Below are positions 18,023 through 26,849 of a stretch of DNA of 64,000 bases, in pieces. The notes under the pieces are model-generated. The model was not told the DNA's origin. It saw only the letters and a program-made list of their open reading frames with translations, and did not search any database. The stretch lies in assembly GCF_001907695.1 (NCBI RefSeq), contig NZ_KV880637.1, positions 1,612,001 to 1,676,000 on the forward strand, written 5' to 3'. The DNA comes from Thalassospira sp. TSL5-1. GTDB taxonomy: Bacteria; Pseudomonadota; Alphaproteobacteria; Rhodospirillales; Thalassospiraceae. The position numbers and the translations under genes are program-made. How positions within the stretch are numbered: the stretch's first letter is position 1; every line of letters starts with the position of its first letter.

Positions 18023-18411
18023 TGTTGATTTCACCGGCTTTTGCTCAGGGTGCTGGTGGCGCTGCTGGCGGAGCGGATATGCTGACCAGCTTTCTGCCGC
18101 TGATCCTGATTTTTGTGGTTTTCTACTTTTTGCTCATTCGTCCGCAGCAGAAGAAACAGAAAGAACACAAAGCAATGCTGGCTGCGGTTCGCCGCGGTGA
18201 TAAAATTGTTACGGCTGGTGGGATCATCGGAACCGTCGCCAAGGTTGTTTCGGACGAAGAAGTCTCTGTCGAGATTGCTGATGGTGTGAAAGTCAAAGTC
18301 GCACGCGGCATGATCTCCAATGTTCTGTCGCGCACTGAACCGGCCAAGGGTGGTTCGGATGCCGAAGACAAGGCAGACGATAAAAAAACTGACGAAGTCA
18401 AAAAAGACTGA
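18022..18411 (+). CDS. yajC: Sec translocon accessory protein YajC
   Basis: A small inner-membrane subunit of the SecDF-YajC complex that assists preprotein export. The 129-residue protein has a short Ala/Gly-rich periplasmic start, one membrane helix (about 20-41, ending FLLIRPQQKKQKEHK) and the cytoplasmic signature GDKIVTAGGIIGTVAKV near 60-76, followed by a charged tail of about 25 residues. The start codon overlaps a palindrome holding the ribosome-binding site. secD follows after a hairpin at 18429. Confidence 0.96.
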   Translation: MLISPAFAQGAGGAAGGADMLTSFLPLILIFVVFYFLLIRPQQKKQKEHKAMLAAVRRGDKIVTAGGIIGTVAKVVSDEEVSVEIADGVKVKVARGMISNVLSRTEPAKGGSDAEDKADDKKTDEVKKD

Positions 18412-18428
18412 TTTTTGTCAAAGTTTCG

Positions 18429-18455
18429 GGCGGAACCAACAGGTTCCGCCTTTCT
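18429..18455 (+). terminator. Intercistronic hairpin (attenuator) between yajC and secD
   Basis: Perfect stem GGCGGAACC / GGTTCCGCC with an AACA loop, followed by TTTCT. The short T-run suggests partial termination, which would give more YajC than SecDF. Confidence 0.6.
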
Positions 18456-18558
18456 GCATATTACTGGCGGTCGGCCGGGCAAGTTCTTCCTTATTATCCT
18501 GATTGAGCCCTGAGCCCGATGTCGCAATGTTCCCCAGACATCTCTGGTTAAAGGACAC

Positions 18559-20130
18559 ATGCTTTATTTTACCAAATGGAAAGCAACGCTGGTTTTGCTG
18601 GTGTGTGCTTTGGGCGTGATATATGCCGCGCCAAACTTTCTTCCCAAGGGCACTTTTCCTACCGAAGCAAGCTGGATGCCCGGCAAGCAGATTAGCCTGG
18701 GTCTGGACCTGCGGGGCGGGTCACACATGCTTTTGGAAGTCGGGGTCGATAGCGTTATTCGTGAGCGTTATGATGCCCTGACGGAAAATATGCGTGATGC
18801 CCTGCGTGAAGCCCGTATTCGCTATCGCGGTTTGCGTGGGTCGGCTGACGGGGCATCTGTCACCATCGTTAATGATGATGATGTTGAAAAGGCCCGCTCG
18901 CTGATTGCAAAGCTGGACCCGCAGACGGTTGTTGGCGGTGAAGGCAATCACATCATGTTGACCTACAACGAAAAAACGCGCCGGGAAATGGTCGATCGGG
19001 CCATTAGCCAGTCGCTTGAAGTTGTGCGTCGGCGTGTTGATGAATTGGGAACGACGGAACCGTCAATCCAGCGTCAGGGTGAAGACCGCATCGTTGTGCA
19101 GGTTCCCGGGCTGAATGATCCTTCTCGTTTGCGGGACATTCTGGGCCGGACGGCAAAGATGAATTTTCATCTGATCAACGAAAGCAAAACGCCGCAACAG
19201 GCGCGCGAGACCGGTATTCCGCCAGGCGCTGTTATTATGCCGGGGGCTGATGATGCGTCAGCAGGTGCGCCGCAGGAATATCTTGTGGATCGTCGCGTTG
19301 TTGTTTCTGGCGACAACCTGATTGACAGTCAGCCGACCTTTAATGACGGACGTCCGGTTGTGTCCTTCCGTTTTGATGCGGCAGGCGGGGCGCGTTTTGG
19401 CGATGTGACCAGTAAAAACACCGGCCGGCGTCTTGCCATTGTGCTTGATGGCAAGGTGATTTCGGCACCGCGTATCAATGAACCCATTATGGGCGGAAGC
19501 GGCATTATTACCGGCCAGTTCAGCGTACAGGAAGCAAATGACCTGTCACTGCTGCTGCGTGCCGGTGCTTTGCCAGCACCAATGAAAATTCTGGAAGAAC
19601 GCTCTATTGGTCCGGGGCTTGGTCAGGATTCCATTGAATCGGGTGAAATCGCCTCTATCCTTGGTATGGTTTTCGTCATTGTGTTCATGGCGATCAGCTA
19701 TGGCCTGTTTGGTATTTTTGCCAATATTGCCCTGATGATAAACCTGATCCTGATTCTGGCGGTCATGTCGATCTTGCAGGCGACACTGACATTGCCGGGC
19801 ATTGCCGGTATTGTTTTGACAGTGGGGATGGCGGTTGATGCCAACGTTCTGATTTTTGAGCGCATCCGCGAAGAACGCAAGATAGGCCGGTCAATCATCA
19901 GTTCGATTGATGCGGGCTACCGTAGTGCGATGTCGACCATTCTTGATGCCAACATTACCACGCTGATTGCAGCTTTGGTGTTGTTTAGCTTCGGTTCAGG
20001 CCCGATCAAGGGTTTTGCCGTGACACTGGCTATCGGGATCATCACATCGATGTTTGCCGCCATTTGGGTGACACGACTGATTGTGGCCTCTTGGGTCAAA
20101 TATCGTCGTCCCACCGAGCTGGTATTGTGA
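18559..20130 (+). CDS. secD: Protein translocase subunit SecD
   Basis: It works with SecF to pull exported proteins across the membrane using the proton gradient. The 523-residue protein has one N-terminal membrane segment (about 9-25), the motif ISLGLDLRGGSHMLLEV near 46-62, a large periplasmic domain, then five membrane helices from about 365 with the RND signature GMAVDANVLIFERIREE near 425-441. It is the separate-gene form, not a SecDF fusion. secF starts 19 nt after its stop, behind a strong GGAAGGGAG. Confidence 0.97.
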   Translation: MLYFTKWKATLVLLVCALGVIYAAPNFLPKGTFPTEASWMPGKQISLGLDLRGGSHMLLEVGVDSVIRERYDALTENMRDALREARIRYRGLRGSADGASVTIVNDDDVEKARSLIAKLDPQTVVGGEGNHIMLTYNEKTRREMVDRAISQSLEVVRRRVDELGTTEPSIQRQGEDRIVVQVPGLNDPSRLRDILGRTAKMNFHLINESKTPQQARETGIPPGAVIMPGADDASAGAPQEYLVDRRVVVSGDNLIDSQPTFNDGRPVVSFRFDAAGGARFGDVTSKNTGRRLAIVLDGKVISAPRINEPIMGGSGIITGQFSVQEANDLSLLLRAGALPAPMKILEERSIGPGLGQDSIESGEIASILGMVFVIVFMAISYGLFGIFANIALMINLILILAVMSILQATLTLPGIAGIVLTVGMAVDANVLIFERIREERKIGRSIISSIDAGYRSAMSTILDANITTLIAALVLFSFGSGPIKGFAVTLAIGIITSMFAAIWVTRLIVASWVKYRRPTELVL

Positions 20131-20149
20131 GGAAGGGAGCAAATCGCAC

Positions 20150-21088
20150 ATGAAACCTTTGCATATGGTTCCGGATGACGTGAACATCCCGTTCCTCAAA
20201 TTCCGGAAACTGTTTTATATCTTCTCGCTCTCGATGGTTATTGTTTCGGGGGTCCTGTTCTTCACAAAGGGTCTTAATTTCGGTATCGATTTTCGCGGCG
20301 GTATTCTGCTCGAAATCAAAACCGAGGGCCCGGCAGACGTAACGGCCCTGCGGACTAATCTTGGCAGTCTGGGGCTGGGTGACGTTTCCATTCAGCAGTT
20401 TGGTGAACCTGACGACGTTCTGATTCAGCTTCAGCGCCAGGATGGCGATGAAAAGGCCCAGATGGCGGCACTGGAAACTGTGACCAAGGCTCTTGGTGAC
20501 GGTGTCAGCATCCGCCGCTCCGAACTTGTGGGGCCGAAAGTCGGTGGGGAGCTAAAGGAAGCCGGTTTATATTCGGTTGTGATCTCGCTTGCGCTGATCA
20601 TGATTTATATCTGGCTACGCTTTGAATGGCAGTTCGCCGTGGCGTCGGTCGTTGCCTTGCTGCATGACGTGATCATTACGGTTGGTCTGTTTGTGGTTTC
20701 CGGTATTCAGTTTGACCTGGCAACGCTTGCCGCCATTCTGACGGTTGGCGGCTATTCGATTAACGATACCGTTGTGGTTTTTGACCGTATCCGCGAATTC
20801 ATGCGCAAATATCGCAAAATGGATTTGCCGGAACTTCTGGATCTGTCGATCAATACAACGCTTTCGCGTACCGTGATGACATCCTTTACAACGTTGTTGG
20901 CCCTGATTGCGCTGTTTTTGTTTGGCGGCGAAGCCATTCGCGGTTTCACCTTCGCACTCATTTTCGGTATCGTGGTGGGGACATATTCCTCGATCTGTGT
21001 GGCATCGCCCTTGCTCGTCGTGCTGAAATTGCGCCGCAAGATTCCCGAAGGCGAAGAAGCCAGCACTGAAGAGGCAAATGCGCTGTAA
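20150..21088 (+). CDS. secF: Protein translocase subunit SecF
   Basis: Partner of SecD in preprotein export. The 312-residue protein has an N-terminal membrane segment (about 22-42), LNFGIDFRGGILLEI near 43-57, a small periplasmic domain and five C-terminal helices with the motif GYSINDTVVVFDRIRE near 201-216. The ATG at 20150 follows GGAAGGGAG at the usual distance; the frame is open upstream into secD but without family sequence. A strong terminator follows at 21131. Confidence 0.97.
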   Translation: MKPLHMVPDDVNIPFLKFRKLFYIFSLSMVIVSGVLFFTKGLNFGIDFRGGILLEIKTEGPADVTALRTNLGSLGLGDVSIQQFGEPDDVLIQLQRQDGDEKAQMAALETVTKALGDGVSIRRSELVGPKVGGELKEAGLYSVVISLALIMIYIWLRFEWQFAVASVVALLHDVIITVGLFVVSGIQFDLATLAAILTVGGYSINDTVVVFDRIREFMRKYRKMDLPELLDLSINTTLSRTVMTSFTTLLALIALFLFGGEAIRGFTFALIFGIVVGTYSSICVASPLLVVLKLRRKIPEGEEASTEEANAL

Positions 21089-21130
21089 TTTTGTATTGCA
21101 GTAAGATTTGATCCTACCAGATATTTACAG

Positions 21131-21170
21131 AAAGGCCGGGTTCGTGCGACAACGACCCGGCCTTTTTTGT
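21131..21170 (+). terminator. Terminator of the yajC-secDF operon
   Basis: Perfect 11-bp stem AAAGGCCGGGT / ACCCGGCCTTT followed by a run of T. Confidence 0.92.
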
Positions 21171-21225
21171 GCCTAATGCAGACGCTATAAGGCTGTCCCA
21201 TCCGTTATCATAAGCGAGGTCTCCC

Positions 21226-21606
21226 ATGTCGATGGACGTTACACCGATGGTCGCATCGGGTCGCAAACTTGTTTCCAGTTACGGGGATGGTCTGTTCCGA
21301 TTTGGCAATGAGAAGGCGGTCGGGTCCGTTTTGCTGTTTCCGGGTGAATTCCTGTCCTGGCCGCACCAGGATATCGCCACTGTCACCGAGGAGTCCTTTG
21401 CCGAGGTCATTTCCCGTGCCGGGCAGGTTGATATATTGCTGTTGGGGATGGGCCCCAGAATGCAGCCGGTGAAAACCGCCTGGCGCAATGCCTTGCGTCC
21501 ACATGGTATCGTTATTGAACCAATGGATACCGGAGCGGCCTGCCGGACTTTTAATGTGCTGCTTTCCGAGGAACGCCGGGTGGCTGCGGCATTGATCGCC
21601 GTCTGA
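21226..21606 (+). CDS. Mth938-like domain protein (DUF498)
   Basis: The 126-residue protein matches the Mth938/NDUFAF3-like fold family: a beta-rich start (ISGxGLFRFG-type, here GDGLFRFG near 21-28), the SVLLFPGEFLSWP segment, then LLLGMGPRMQP and GIVIEPMDTGAACRTFNVLLSEERRVAAALI. In mitochondria the NDUFAF3 relative helps assemble respiratory complex I; the bacterial role is not established. The neighbouring squalene/phytoene synthase-like gene is related to NDUFAF6, another complex I assembly factor, so the pairing may reflect a shared role (inference). Confidence 0.82.
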   Translation: MSMDVTPMVASGRKLVSSYGDGLFRFGNEKAVGSVLLFPGEFLSWPHQDIATVTEESFAEVISRAGQVDILLLGMGPRMQPVKTAWRNALRPHGIVIEPMDTGAACRTFNVLLSEERRVAAALIAV

Positions 21607-21756
21607 CGGTTGTTTTTAGATCCTCTGAGCGGATGGTTTATTTGCCATTGCGGGAACATTTCCCGCTCTCTGGTGCGTTGTATGGATAGAGATATCACTG
21701 CAGACAGGGGACGGTGCAGGCTGTTTTGCTGGCAGGGCAGGCTGCATTTCTAGTAT

Positions 21757-22965
21757 ATGGAAGAACTGACTTCGGGGTTGCACAGCCTGACCGAACAGAT
21801 TGTTGCAAAATTTACCGACTGGGCTGACCTGTTGGGCGGCGACGGTGTTGGGCGCGTGATTGTCGCCATTGCCGTTTTGCTGTTTTTTATTCTGGTTCGC
21901 AAATTGCTGGCGCATGGTGTTGTTGGTGGTGCTCGCCGGCTTGCCGATAAGCGAAAACACCAAACACTTGCGATGATTTTCAATGCCATACAAACACCTG
22001 TTGAAGTGTTTGTTGTGTTGCTTGGTTTCTATTTTTCAACCGAAGTAATCGACTTCTCAGACAAAACCGACGCCGTTATTTTCAGCATTTTGCGGGTTTT
22101 TGTCATTGCCACGATTTTCTGGGCATTTTACCGCGTTGTAGAGCCGCTTGCGCTTGGCTTTAATACCTTTGCCGGTCGTTTTGGGGCCGGCCTGGCCGAT
22201 GATTTGCGACAGTTTTTTATTCGCTGTGTGCGGACCTTGGTGGTTGTGCTGGCCGGTGTTGCCCTGCTGGAAGATTGGGGCATCAATGTTACGGCCTTTT
22301 TGGGCGGGTTGGGGCTGGCCGGTATGGCCATTGCTCTGGCGGCAAAGGATTCGGTTGCCAATGTTTTTGGCGGATTAACCATTTTTGCCGACAAATTGTT
22401 TAAGCGCGGCGACTGGATTGAAACGCCACATTTTGAAGGTGTTGTCGAATTTGTTGGCTTGCGGGCAACCAAGGTTCGTACCTTTTCCAAGGCGCTGGTG
22501 GTGATGCCCAATGCCGAAATCGTGGATTCACCGGTGATTAACTGGAGCCGCATGACTCATCGCCGTATCAAAATGGTGATTGGCGTCGAATATCGCACCA
22601 CTGCCGACCAGATTGAAAAAATCATTGAGCGTTTGCGCAGCTTTTTACAGGAAGACGAGGATGTGGCGCAGGAAGATGTGCCACAGATGGTGCATTTGGC
22701 CAATTTTGGCAGCAGTTCGATTAATATCGACCTTTACTATTTTACGCATACCACCGACTGGCTGAAATGGCGCGACATTCGCAACCGGCATATCATTGCT
22801 TTTAAACGCATCATCGAAGAAGAAGGGGCAGCATTTGCATTCCCCTCCCAGTCTCTGTATGTGGAGAGCATGCCGGATGTGAAAATGTCCGGAATGGCGG
22901 CCGATCGTGATGAGCAGAACAGGAATGCGCACCGACACTCTCAAGCAACCGGACAGGTTGAATGA
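21757..22965 (+). CDS. Small-conductance mechanosensitive channel (MscS family)
   Basis: The 402-residue protein has membrane segments near 30-50, 78-95, 110-130 and 155-175, and the pore helix with the glycine/alanine pattern GGLGLAGMAIALAAKDSVANVFGGL near 185-210, which is diagnostic of MscS. A beta domain (IFADKLFKRGDWIE) and a C-terminal alpha/beta domain follow. Such channels release osmolytes on hypo-osmotic shock. It stands between the Mth938-like and squalene-synthase-like genes, which are adjacent in many Alphaproteobacteria. The last ~25 residues are hydrophilic and His/Asn-rich. Confidence 0.92.
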   Translation: MEELTSGLHSLTEQIVAKFTDWADLLGGDGVGRVIVAIAVLLFFILVRKLLAHGVVGGARRLADKRKHQTLAMIFNAIQTPVEVFVVLLGFYFSTEVIDFSDKTDAVIFSILRVFVIATIFWAFYRVVEPLALGFNTFAGRFGAGLADDLRQFFIRCVRTLVVVLAGVALLEDWGINVTAFLGGLGLAGMAIALAAKDSVANVFGGLTIFADKLFKRGDWIETPHFEGVVEFVGLRATKVRTFSKALVVMPNAEIVDSPVINWSRMTHRRIKMVIGVEYRTTADQIEKIIERLRSFLQEDEDVAQEDVPQMVHLANFGSSSINIDLYYFTHTTDWLKWRDIRNRHIIAFKRIIEEEGAAFAFPSQSLYVESMPDVKMSGMAADRDEQNRNAHRHSQATGQVE

Positions 22966-22983
22966 GCGTGTTGCGTTTGAGCG

Positions 22984-23847
22984 ATGGATAATTCAAAATT
23001 GATGAGTGATACACCTAGCCTTTCCTATTGTGCCGATTATGTGCGGCGGAACGACAAGGATCGTTTCCTGTGTGCGCTTTTTGCGCCGCCAGACAGGCGC
23101 GAGGATTTGTTTACGCTTTATGCCTTTAATCAGGAAATATCGAAAACCCGCGAAATGGTGAGCGAGGCCATGCTGGGGCAAATCCGCCTGCAGTGGTGGC
23201 GGGATGCCCTGGCAGATATTGCCAAAGGCAAAATTCGTAAACACGAGGTTGTTGAACCATTGGCGGCGCTGATCGGGCAGGGGCGCCTTGCACCCAAAAC
23301 CCTTGAAGCCATGATTGATGCCCGCGAGTTTGATCTGTTTGATCAGGCCCCCAAAGATATGACCGCCCTTGAAGGCTATATTGATGAAACATCAGGAAAG
23401 CTAAGCCAAGCTGCCGCGACATTGCTGGGGGCAGAGGATGATGCCGCGCTAAAAGCAGCACGCCTTGCCGGGAATGCCTATGGTTTGGTGGGGATTTTAC
23501 GTGCGATGGTGTTTCATGGGCGGGCCAAACGCCAATATGTGCCCGAGGATCATTTGCATAAACATGGTGTCGCGACGGGCGATATTTTTGAATTTCGCAA
23601 GACCGATGCGGTAAAAGCCATGACCCGTGACCTTGCCCATCAGGCGCAGGATAAAATCAACGCGGCACGTAAAATGCGCCGCCATTTACCGAAAAAAGCT
23701 GCACCGGCAGCCTTGCCCGTTACCCTTGCGGAAAATTATTTAAAGAAGCTGAAAAAGGCGGATTTTGACCCGTTTTCTGCCGAATTTGGTCTGGCGCGCC
23801 CGGCCAGTTTCAGGCTGACGCTCCGGGCACTTTCGGGATATTGGTAA
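22984..23847 (+). CDS. Squalene/phytoene synthase family protein (NDUFAF6-like)
   Basis: The 287-residue protein belongs to the all-helical squalene/phytoene synthase superfamily: CADYVRRNDKDRFLCALFAP near 12-31, LYAFNQEISKTREMVSEAMLGQIRLQWWRDAL near 42-73 and a second helix block GNAYGLVGILRAM near 162-174. The Asp-rich DxxxD motifs needed for prenyl-diphosphate binding are poorly preserved (the first site reads NQEIS), so prenyl transfer is doubtful. It more resembles the NDUFAF6 group linked to complex I assembly. A start at 23002 is also possible. Confidence 0.8.
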   Translation: MDNSKLMSDTPSLSYCADYVRRNDKDRFLCALFAPPDRREDLFTLYAFNQEISKTREMVSEAMLGQIRLQWWRDALADIAKGKIRKHEVVEPLAALIGQGRLAPKTLEAMIDAREFDLFDQAPKDMTALEGYIDETSGKLSQAAATLLGAEDDAALKAARLAGNAYGLVGILRAMVFHGRAKRQYVPEDHLHKHGVATGDIFEFRKTDAVKAMTRDLAHQAQDKINAARKMRRHLPKKAAPAALPVTLAENYLKKLKKADFDPFSAEFGLARPASFRLTLRALSGYW

Positions 23848-23954
23848 GGCTGTATCTTTACAACCGACAAAAAGGTTATAAATCTTTCTAGATCAACCGG
23901 TTCATAACCTGTCTTTGTTGGGTGTCCGGCGATCAGAGGCTGCGGGGTCCCGAA

Positions 23955-24518
23955 ATGAAAATATTCAGAAATATCGCGATTTTGGTCATCATCCCGGTGG
24001 GTTTGTTGATGGTGGTCTGGTCGCATAACAACCGGGCAGCAGCTACCTCGATTGATCCTTTTGTCGGAACCTATCACGGAACGGCCATTTCCGAAGAGAC
24101 TGACGAATTGAAGGCGCGTGACCTGGATGTGACGATCCGGAAAAAAGATGAGGCCTTTACAGTCGATTGGTCAACCGTGATTTACAAGTCTGACGGTCGG
24201 GAAAAAAAGTCGGCCCTTAGCATTGAGTTTTTCAATACCGACCGCCCCGAAATTTATGGCAGCGCCATGCGGACCGGCCTGTTTGGCAAGCGTGTACCCA
24301 ATGACCCGTTAAAAGGCCAGCCCTTTGTCTGGGCGCGCATCGTGGGCAAAACCCTGACGGTGCATGCAATGTATATTCTGGATGATGGCGGCTATGAAAT
24401 GCAGGTCTATGAACGCACGCTGGATGCCAATGGCAACCTGGACCTGATTTTTAAACGGTTTCGCAATGGCAAAAGCATTCGCGAAATTACCGGTAAGTTG
24501 ACTCGCGTTAACTATTAG
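23955..24518 (+). CDS. Uncharacterised membrane-anchored or exported protein
   Basis: I do not recognise this 187-residue protein. It opens MKIFRNIAILVIIPVGLLMVV, a signal peptide or membrane anchor, then FVGTYHGTAISE and a predicted beta-rich domain with ITGKLTRV at the end; the pattern of beta strands beginning at a GTYxGxA motif recalls lipocalin-like or calycin-like folds (weak inference). I choose the ATG at 23955 because the hydrophobic start begins there; the frame is open to 23922. It is monocistronic: a terminator follows at 24538 and the gene upstream ends 107 bp away. Confidence 0.7.
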   Translation: MKIFRNIAILVIIPVGLLMVVWSHNNRAAATSIDPFVGTYHGTAISEETDELKARDLDVTIRKKDEAFTVDWSTVIYKSDGREKKSALSIEFFNTDRPEIYGSAMRTGLFGKRVPNDPLKGQPFVWARIVGKTLTVHAMYILDDGGYEMQVYERTLDANGNLDLIFKRFRNGKSIREITGKLTRVNY

Positions 24519-24537
24519 TTGTCGCGCTAAGTCACGT

Positions 24538-24572
24538 AAAAACGCCCGCGCAGTTTGCGCAGGCGTTTTATT
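24538..24572. terminator. Bidirectional terminator between the 23955 gene and trmFO
   Basis: Stem AAAACGCC-GCGC / GCGC-GGCGTTTT with one C-A mismatch and an AGTTT loop, A-run before and T-run after, between convergent genes. Confidence 0.82.
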
Positions 24573-24592
24573 GCGTTGTTAAGGCTGTTGCC

Positions 24593-25936
24593 TTAATTGC
24601 CGATTTCAGCAAGCCATTCATCAAAGGCGGGAATGGCGCGGTCAGTATAAAGCTTTTTGCGATCCCGGCCTTTCACCCGTTTTGTTAGTTCCAGTTCCGG
24701 GAACAGCCCAAAATTCACATTCATTGGCTGGAAGCTATCGGCATCCGCGCCACCGGTAATATGTCCCAAAAGTGCGCCCATTGCCGTTACCGCCGGGGGC
24801 AGGGGCAATTCGCGGCCCAGCTTTTCAGCCGCGGTAAAGCGGCCCGTCATCAGGCCAACGGCCGCACTTTCCACATAGCCTTCACAGCCGGTAATTTGCC
24901 CGGCAAACCGGATGTCCCGGCGCGATTTAAGCCGCAGGGTCGGGTCAAGCAGGCGCGGGGAATTCAGGAAGGTGTTACGGTGAATGCCGCCGAGGCGGGC
25001 AAATTCGGCATTTTCCAAACCGGGAATGGTTTTGAACACCTCGACCTGGGCGCCGTATTTCAGTTTCGTCTGGAAACCGACCATATTGTAGAGCGTACCC
25101 AGGGCATTGTCCTGGCGAAGCTGCACAATCGCATAGGATTTAACGGTTGGATCATGCGGGTTGGTCAGGCCAACCGGTTTCATCGGGCCGTGGCGCAGGG
25201 TTTCGCGCCCGCGTTCGGCCATCACTTCAATGGGCAGGCAGCCGTCAAAATAGGGCGTGTCTTTTTCCCAGTCCTTGAATTCGGTTTTTTCACCGGCCAG
25301 CAGCGCATCAATGAAATTGTTGTACTGCTCTTTGTTCATCGGGCAGTTGATATAATCCTTGCCATCGCCCTTGTCATAGCGCGACTGGAACCAGGCCTTA
25401 TCAAAATCGATGCTTTCCTTATACAGGATCGGGGCAATGGCATCGAAAAACGCCAGCGACTGTTCGCCGGTTTGTTCCAAAATGGCAGCAGCCAGAGAGC
25501 CCGAAGTCAACGGGCCGGTGGCAATGATGGTATTGCCCCATTCAACAGGCGGCAGGCCGTCAATCTCGCCACGTTCCATTGATATCAGGGGGTGGTTTAT
25601 CAAGGCATCTGTAACGGCCTGTGAAAAGCCCTCACGGTCCACCGCCAATGCAGCGCCGGCTGGGACCTTGTGTTTATCCGCACAGCGCAGAATAAGCGAA
25701 TTTGCCCGGCGCATTTCATCGTGGATCAGGCCCACGGCATTATATTCTTTGTCGTCCGAGCGGAACGAGTTGGAACATACCAGCTCGGCGCATTTGTCCG
25801 TCTGGTGAGCATCGGTCGGGCGTTCCGGGCGCATTTCGTGAATGATCACGGGGATGCCGGCTTCGGCCAGTTGCCAGGCCGCTTCGCTACCGGCCAAGCC
25901 AGCGCCAATGATATGAACAGGTGTAACCGTTTCCAA
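24593..25936 (-). CDS. trmFO: Folate-dependent tRNA (uracil-54-C5) methyltransferase TrmFO
   Basis: It methylates U54 in the T-loop of tRNA to ribothymidine using methylenetetrahydrofolate and FADH2. The 447-residue flavoprotein has the dinucleotide-binding motif [19 protein letters not shown] at 9-27, the cysteine region [14 protein letters not shown] near 49-62, and [18 protein letters not shown] and [16 protein letters not shown] in the C-terminal half. These are specific to TrmFO and separate it from its homologue GidA/MnmG. It is transcribed alone. Confidence 0.95.
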   Translation of the reverse strand: METVTPVHIIGAGLAGSEAAWQLAEAGIPVIIHEMRPERPTDAHQTDKCAELVCSNSFRSDDKEYNAVGLIHDEMRRANSLILRCADKHKVPAGAALAVDREGFSQAVTDALINHPLISMERGEIDGLPPVEWGNTIIATGPLTSGSLAAAILEQTGEQSLAFFDAIAPILYKESIDFDKAWFQSRYDKGDGKDYINCPMNKEQYNNFIDALLAGEKTEFKDWEKDTPYFDGCLPIEVMAERGRETLRHGPMKPVGLTNPHDPTVKSYAIVQLRQDNALGTLYNMVGFQTKLKYGAQVEVFKTIPGLENAEFARLGGIHRNTFLNSPRLLDPTLRLKSRRDIRFAGQITGCEGYVESAAVGLMTGRFTAAEKLGRELPLPPAVTAMGALLGHITGGADADSFQPMNVNFGLFPELELTKRVKGRDRKKLYTDRAIPAFDEWLAEIGN

Positions 25937-26155
25937 GCTGAACCTCCGTCAGAACAGGTTTTGGCATCAAGCCAAGTTTGGCCCCACACATAGCGGTCCA
26001 AGGGCACAAATATCAAGTCAATTGCAGAAAATTACCGGGTTTGAGGAATGGATGAATGTCCTAAACGTGTTCCGTATCACATTTGTCATCCTTCCGCGTC
26101 GATCAGGACAGTCTGACAACACATCAGCATTGTTCATCAGGGATAGATACAAACC

Positions 26156-26824
26156 ATGATTGATCCAGCAAGTGCCCAAAAATCTGTGGTCGCCCACCCA
26201 ACAGATACGAATATCGGTTCTGACAATGTCAGGAAAAGTGCTTCATCCGTTCCGAACAATTTTTTATCGGTTCTGGTGTCTGGGGGTGATGTTGCCCGGT
26301 TATCGGCAGCCAGCCTTGCGCTGGTATTGTCACCGGTGGTGTTGCTTGCCATCCTGGCGATATTTTTCGCGATCGACGTGATCGTCAGTTCGTGGGGCGG
26401 GCGCTTGTTCGGTTTCAGTTATGATTTGGTTTTCTTCGTGGGGATATTTGGCGCATTAGGCGCGATGGTCAGCGTCATGTTGCACATCAGTGACCCGCAG
26501 GAATGGCAAAATTTAACACCACTTGATGTTTTCTTTCGCTTTCTGTTTCGTCCGTTTTTAGGGTTTGTTTATGCCGTGCTGGCCTTGTTGATCGTAAGGG
26601 CGAATATAATTCCCGACAACCTGGACCAGCTTCAGGCTATTCGTGACCTTAATGACCTTGGATCGCTCAAACTTGATGCCGATAGCGGACAGCAGGTGGC
26701 CATCATGTTGCTGATTGCCTTTCTGGCGGGCTTTAGCGAACGGCTGGTCAAGGTCATTCTGCAAACGGTCGAAGGCCGCATCCGTGCTCTGGCGATCGGT
26801 TCCGATAGTGCCAAAACAACCTGA
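26156..26824 (+). CDS. Uncharacterised three-helix membrane protein
   Basis: I do not recognise this 222-residue protein. It has a 55-residue hydrophilic N-terminus, then hydrophobic segments at about 57-75, 85-105 and 138-155 and a further one near 183-195 (VAIMLLIAFLAGFSERLVKVIL). The GFSERL-type end, in which a membrane helix is followed by SERLV, occurs in several bacterial membrane proteins of unknown function. CAGGGA about 12 nt before the ATG may be its ribosome-binding site. It ends 25 bp from the 3' end of uvrA (convergent). Confidence 0.7.
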   Translation: MIDPASAQKSVVAHPTDTNIGSDNVRKSASSVPNNFLSVLVSGGDVARLSAASLALVLSPVVLLAILAIFFAIDVIVSSWGGRLFGFSYDLVFFVGIFGALGAMVSVMLHISDPQEWQNLTPLDVFFRFLFRPFLGFVYAVLALLIVRANIIPDNLDQLQAIRDLNDLGSLKLDADSGQQVAIMLLIAFLAGFSERLVKVILQTVEGRIRALAIGSDSAKTT

Positions 26825-26849
26825 TGCAGTCCAACGGTCAAATTGAATA

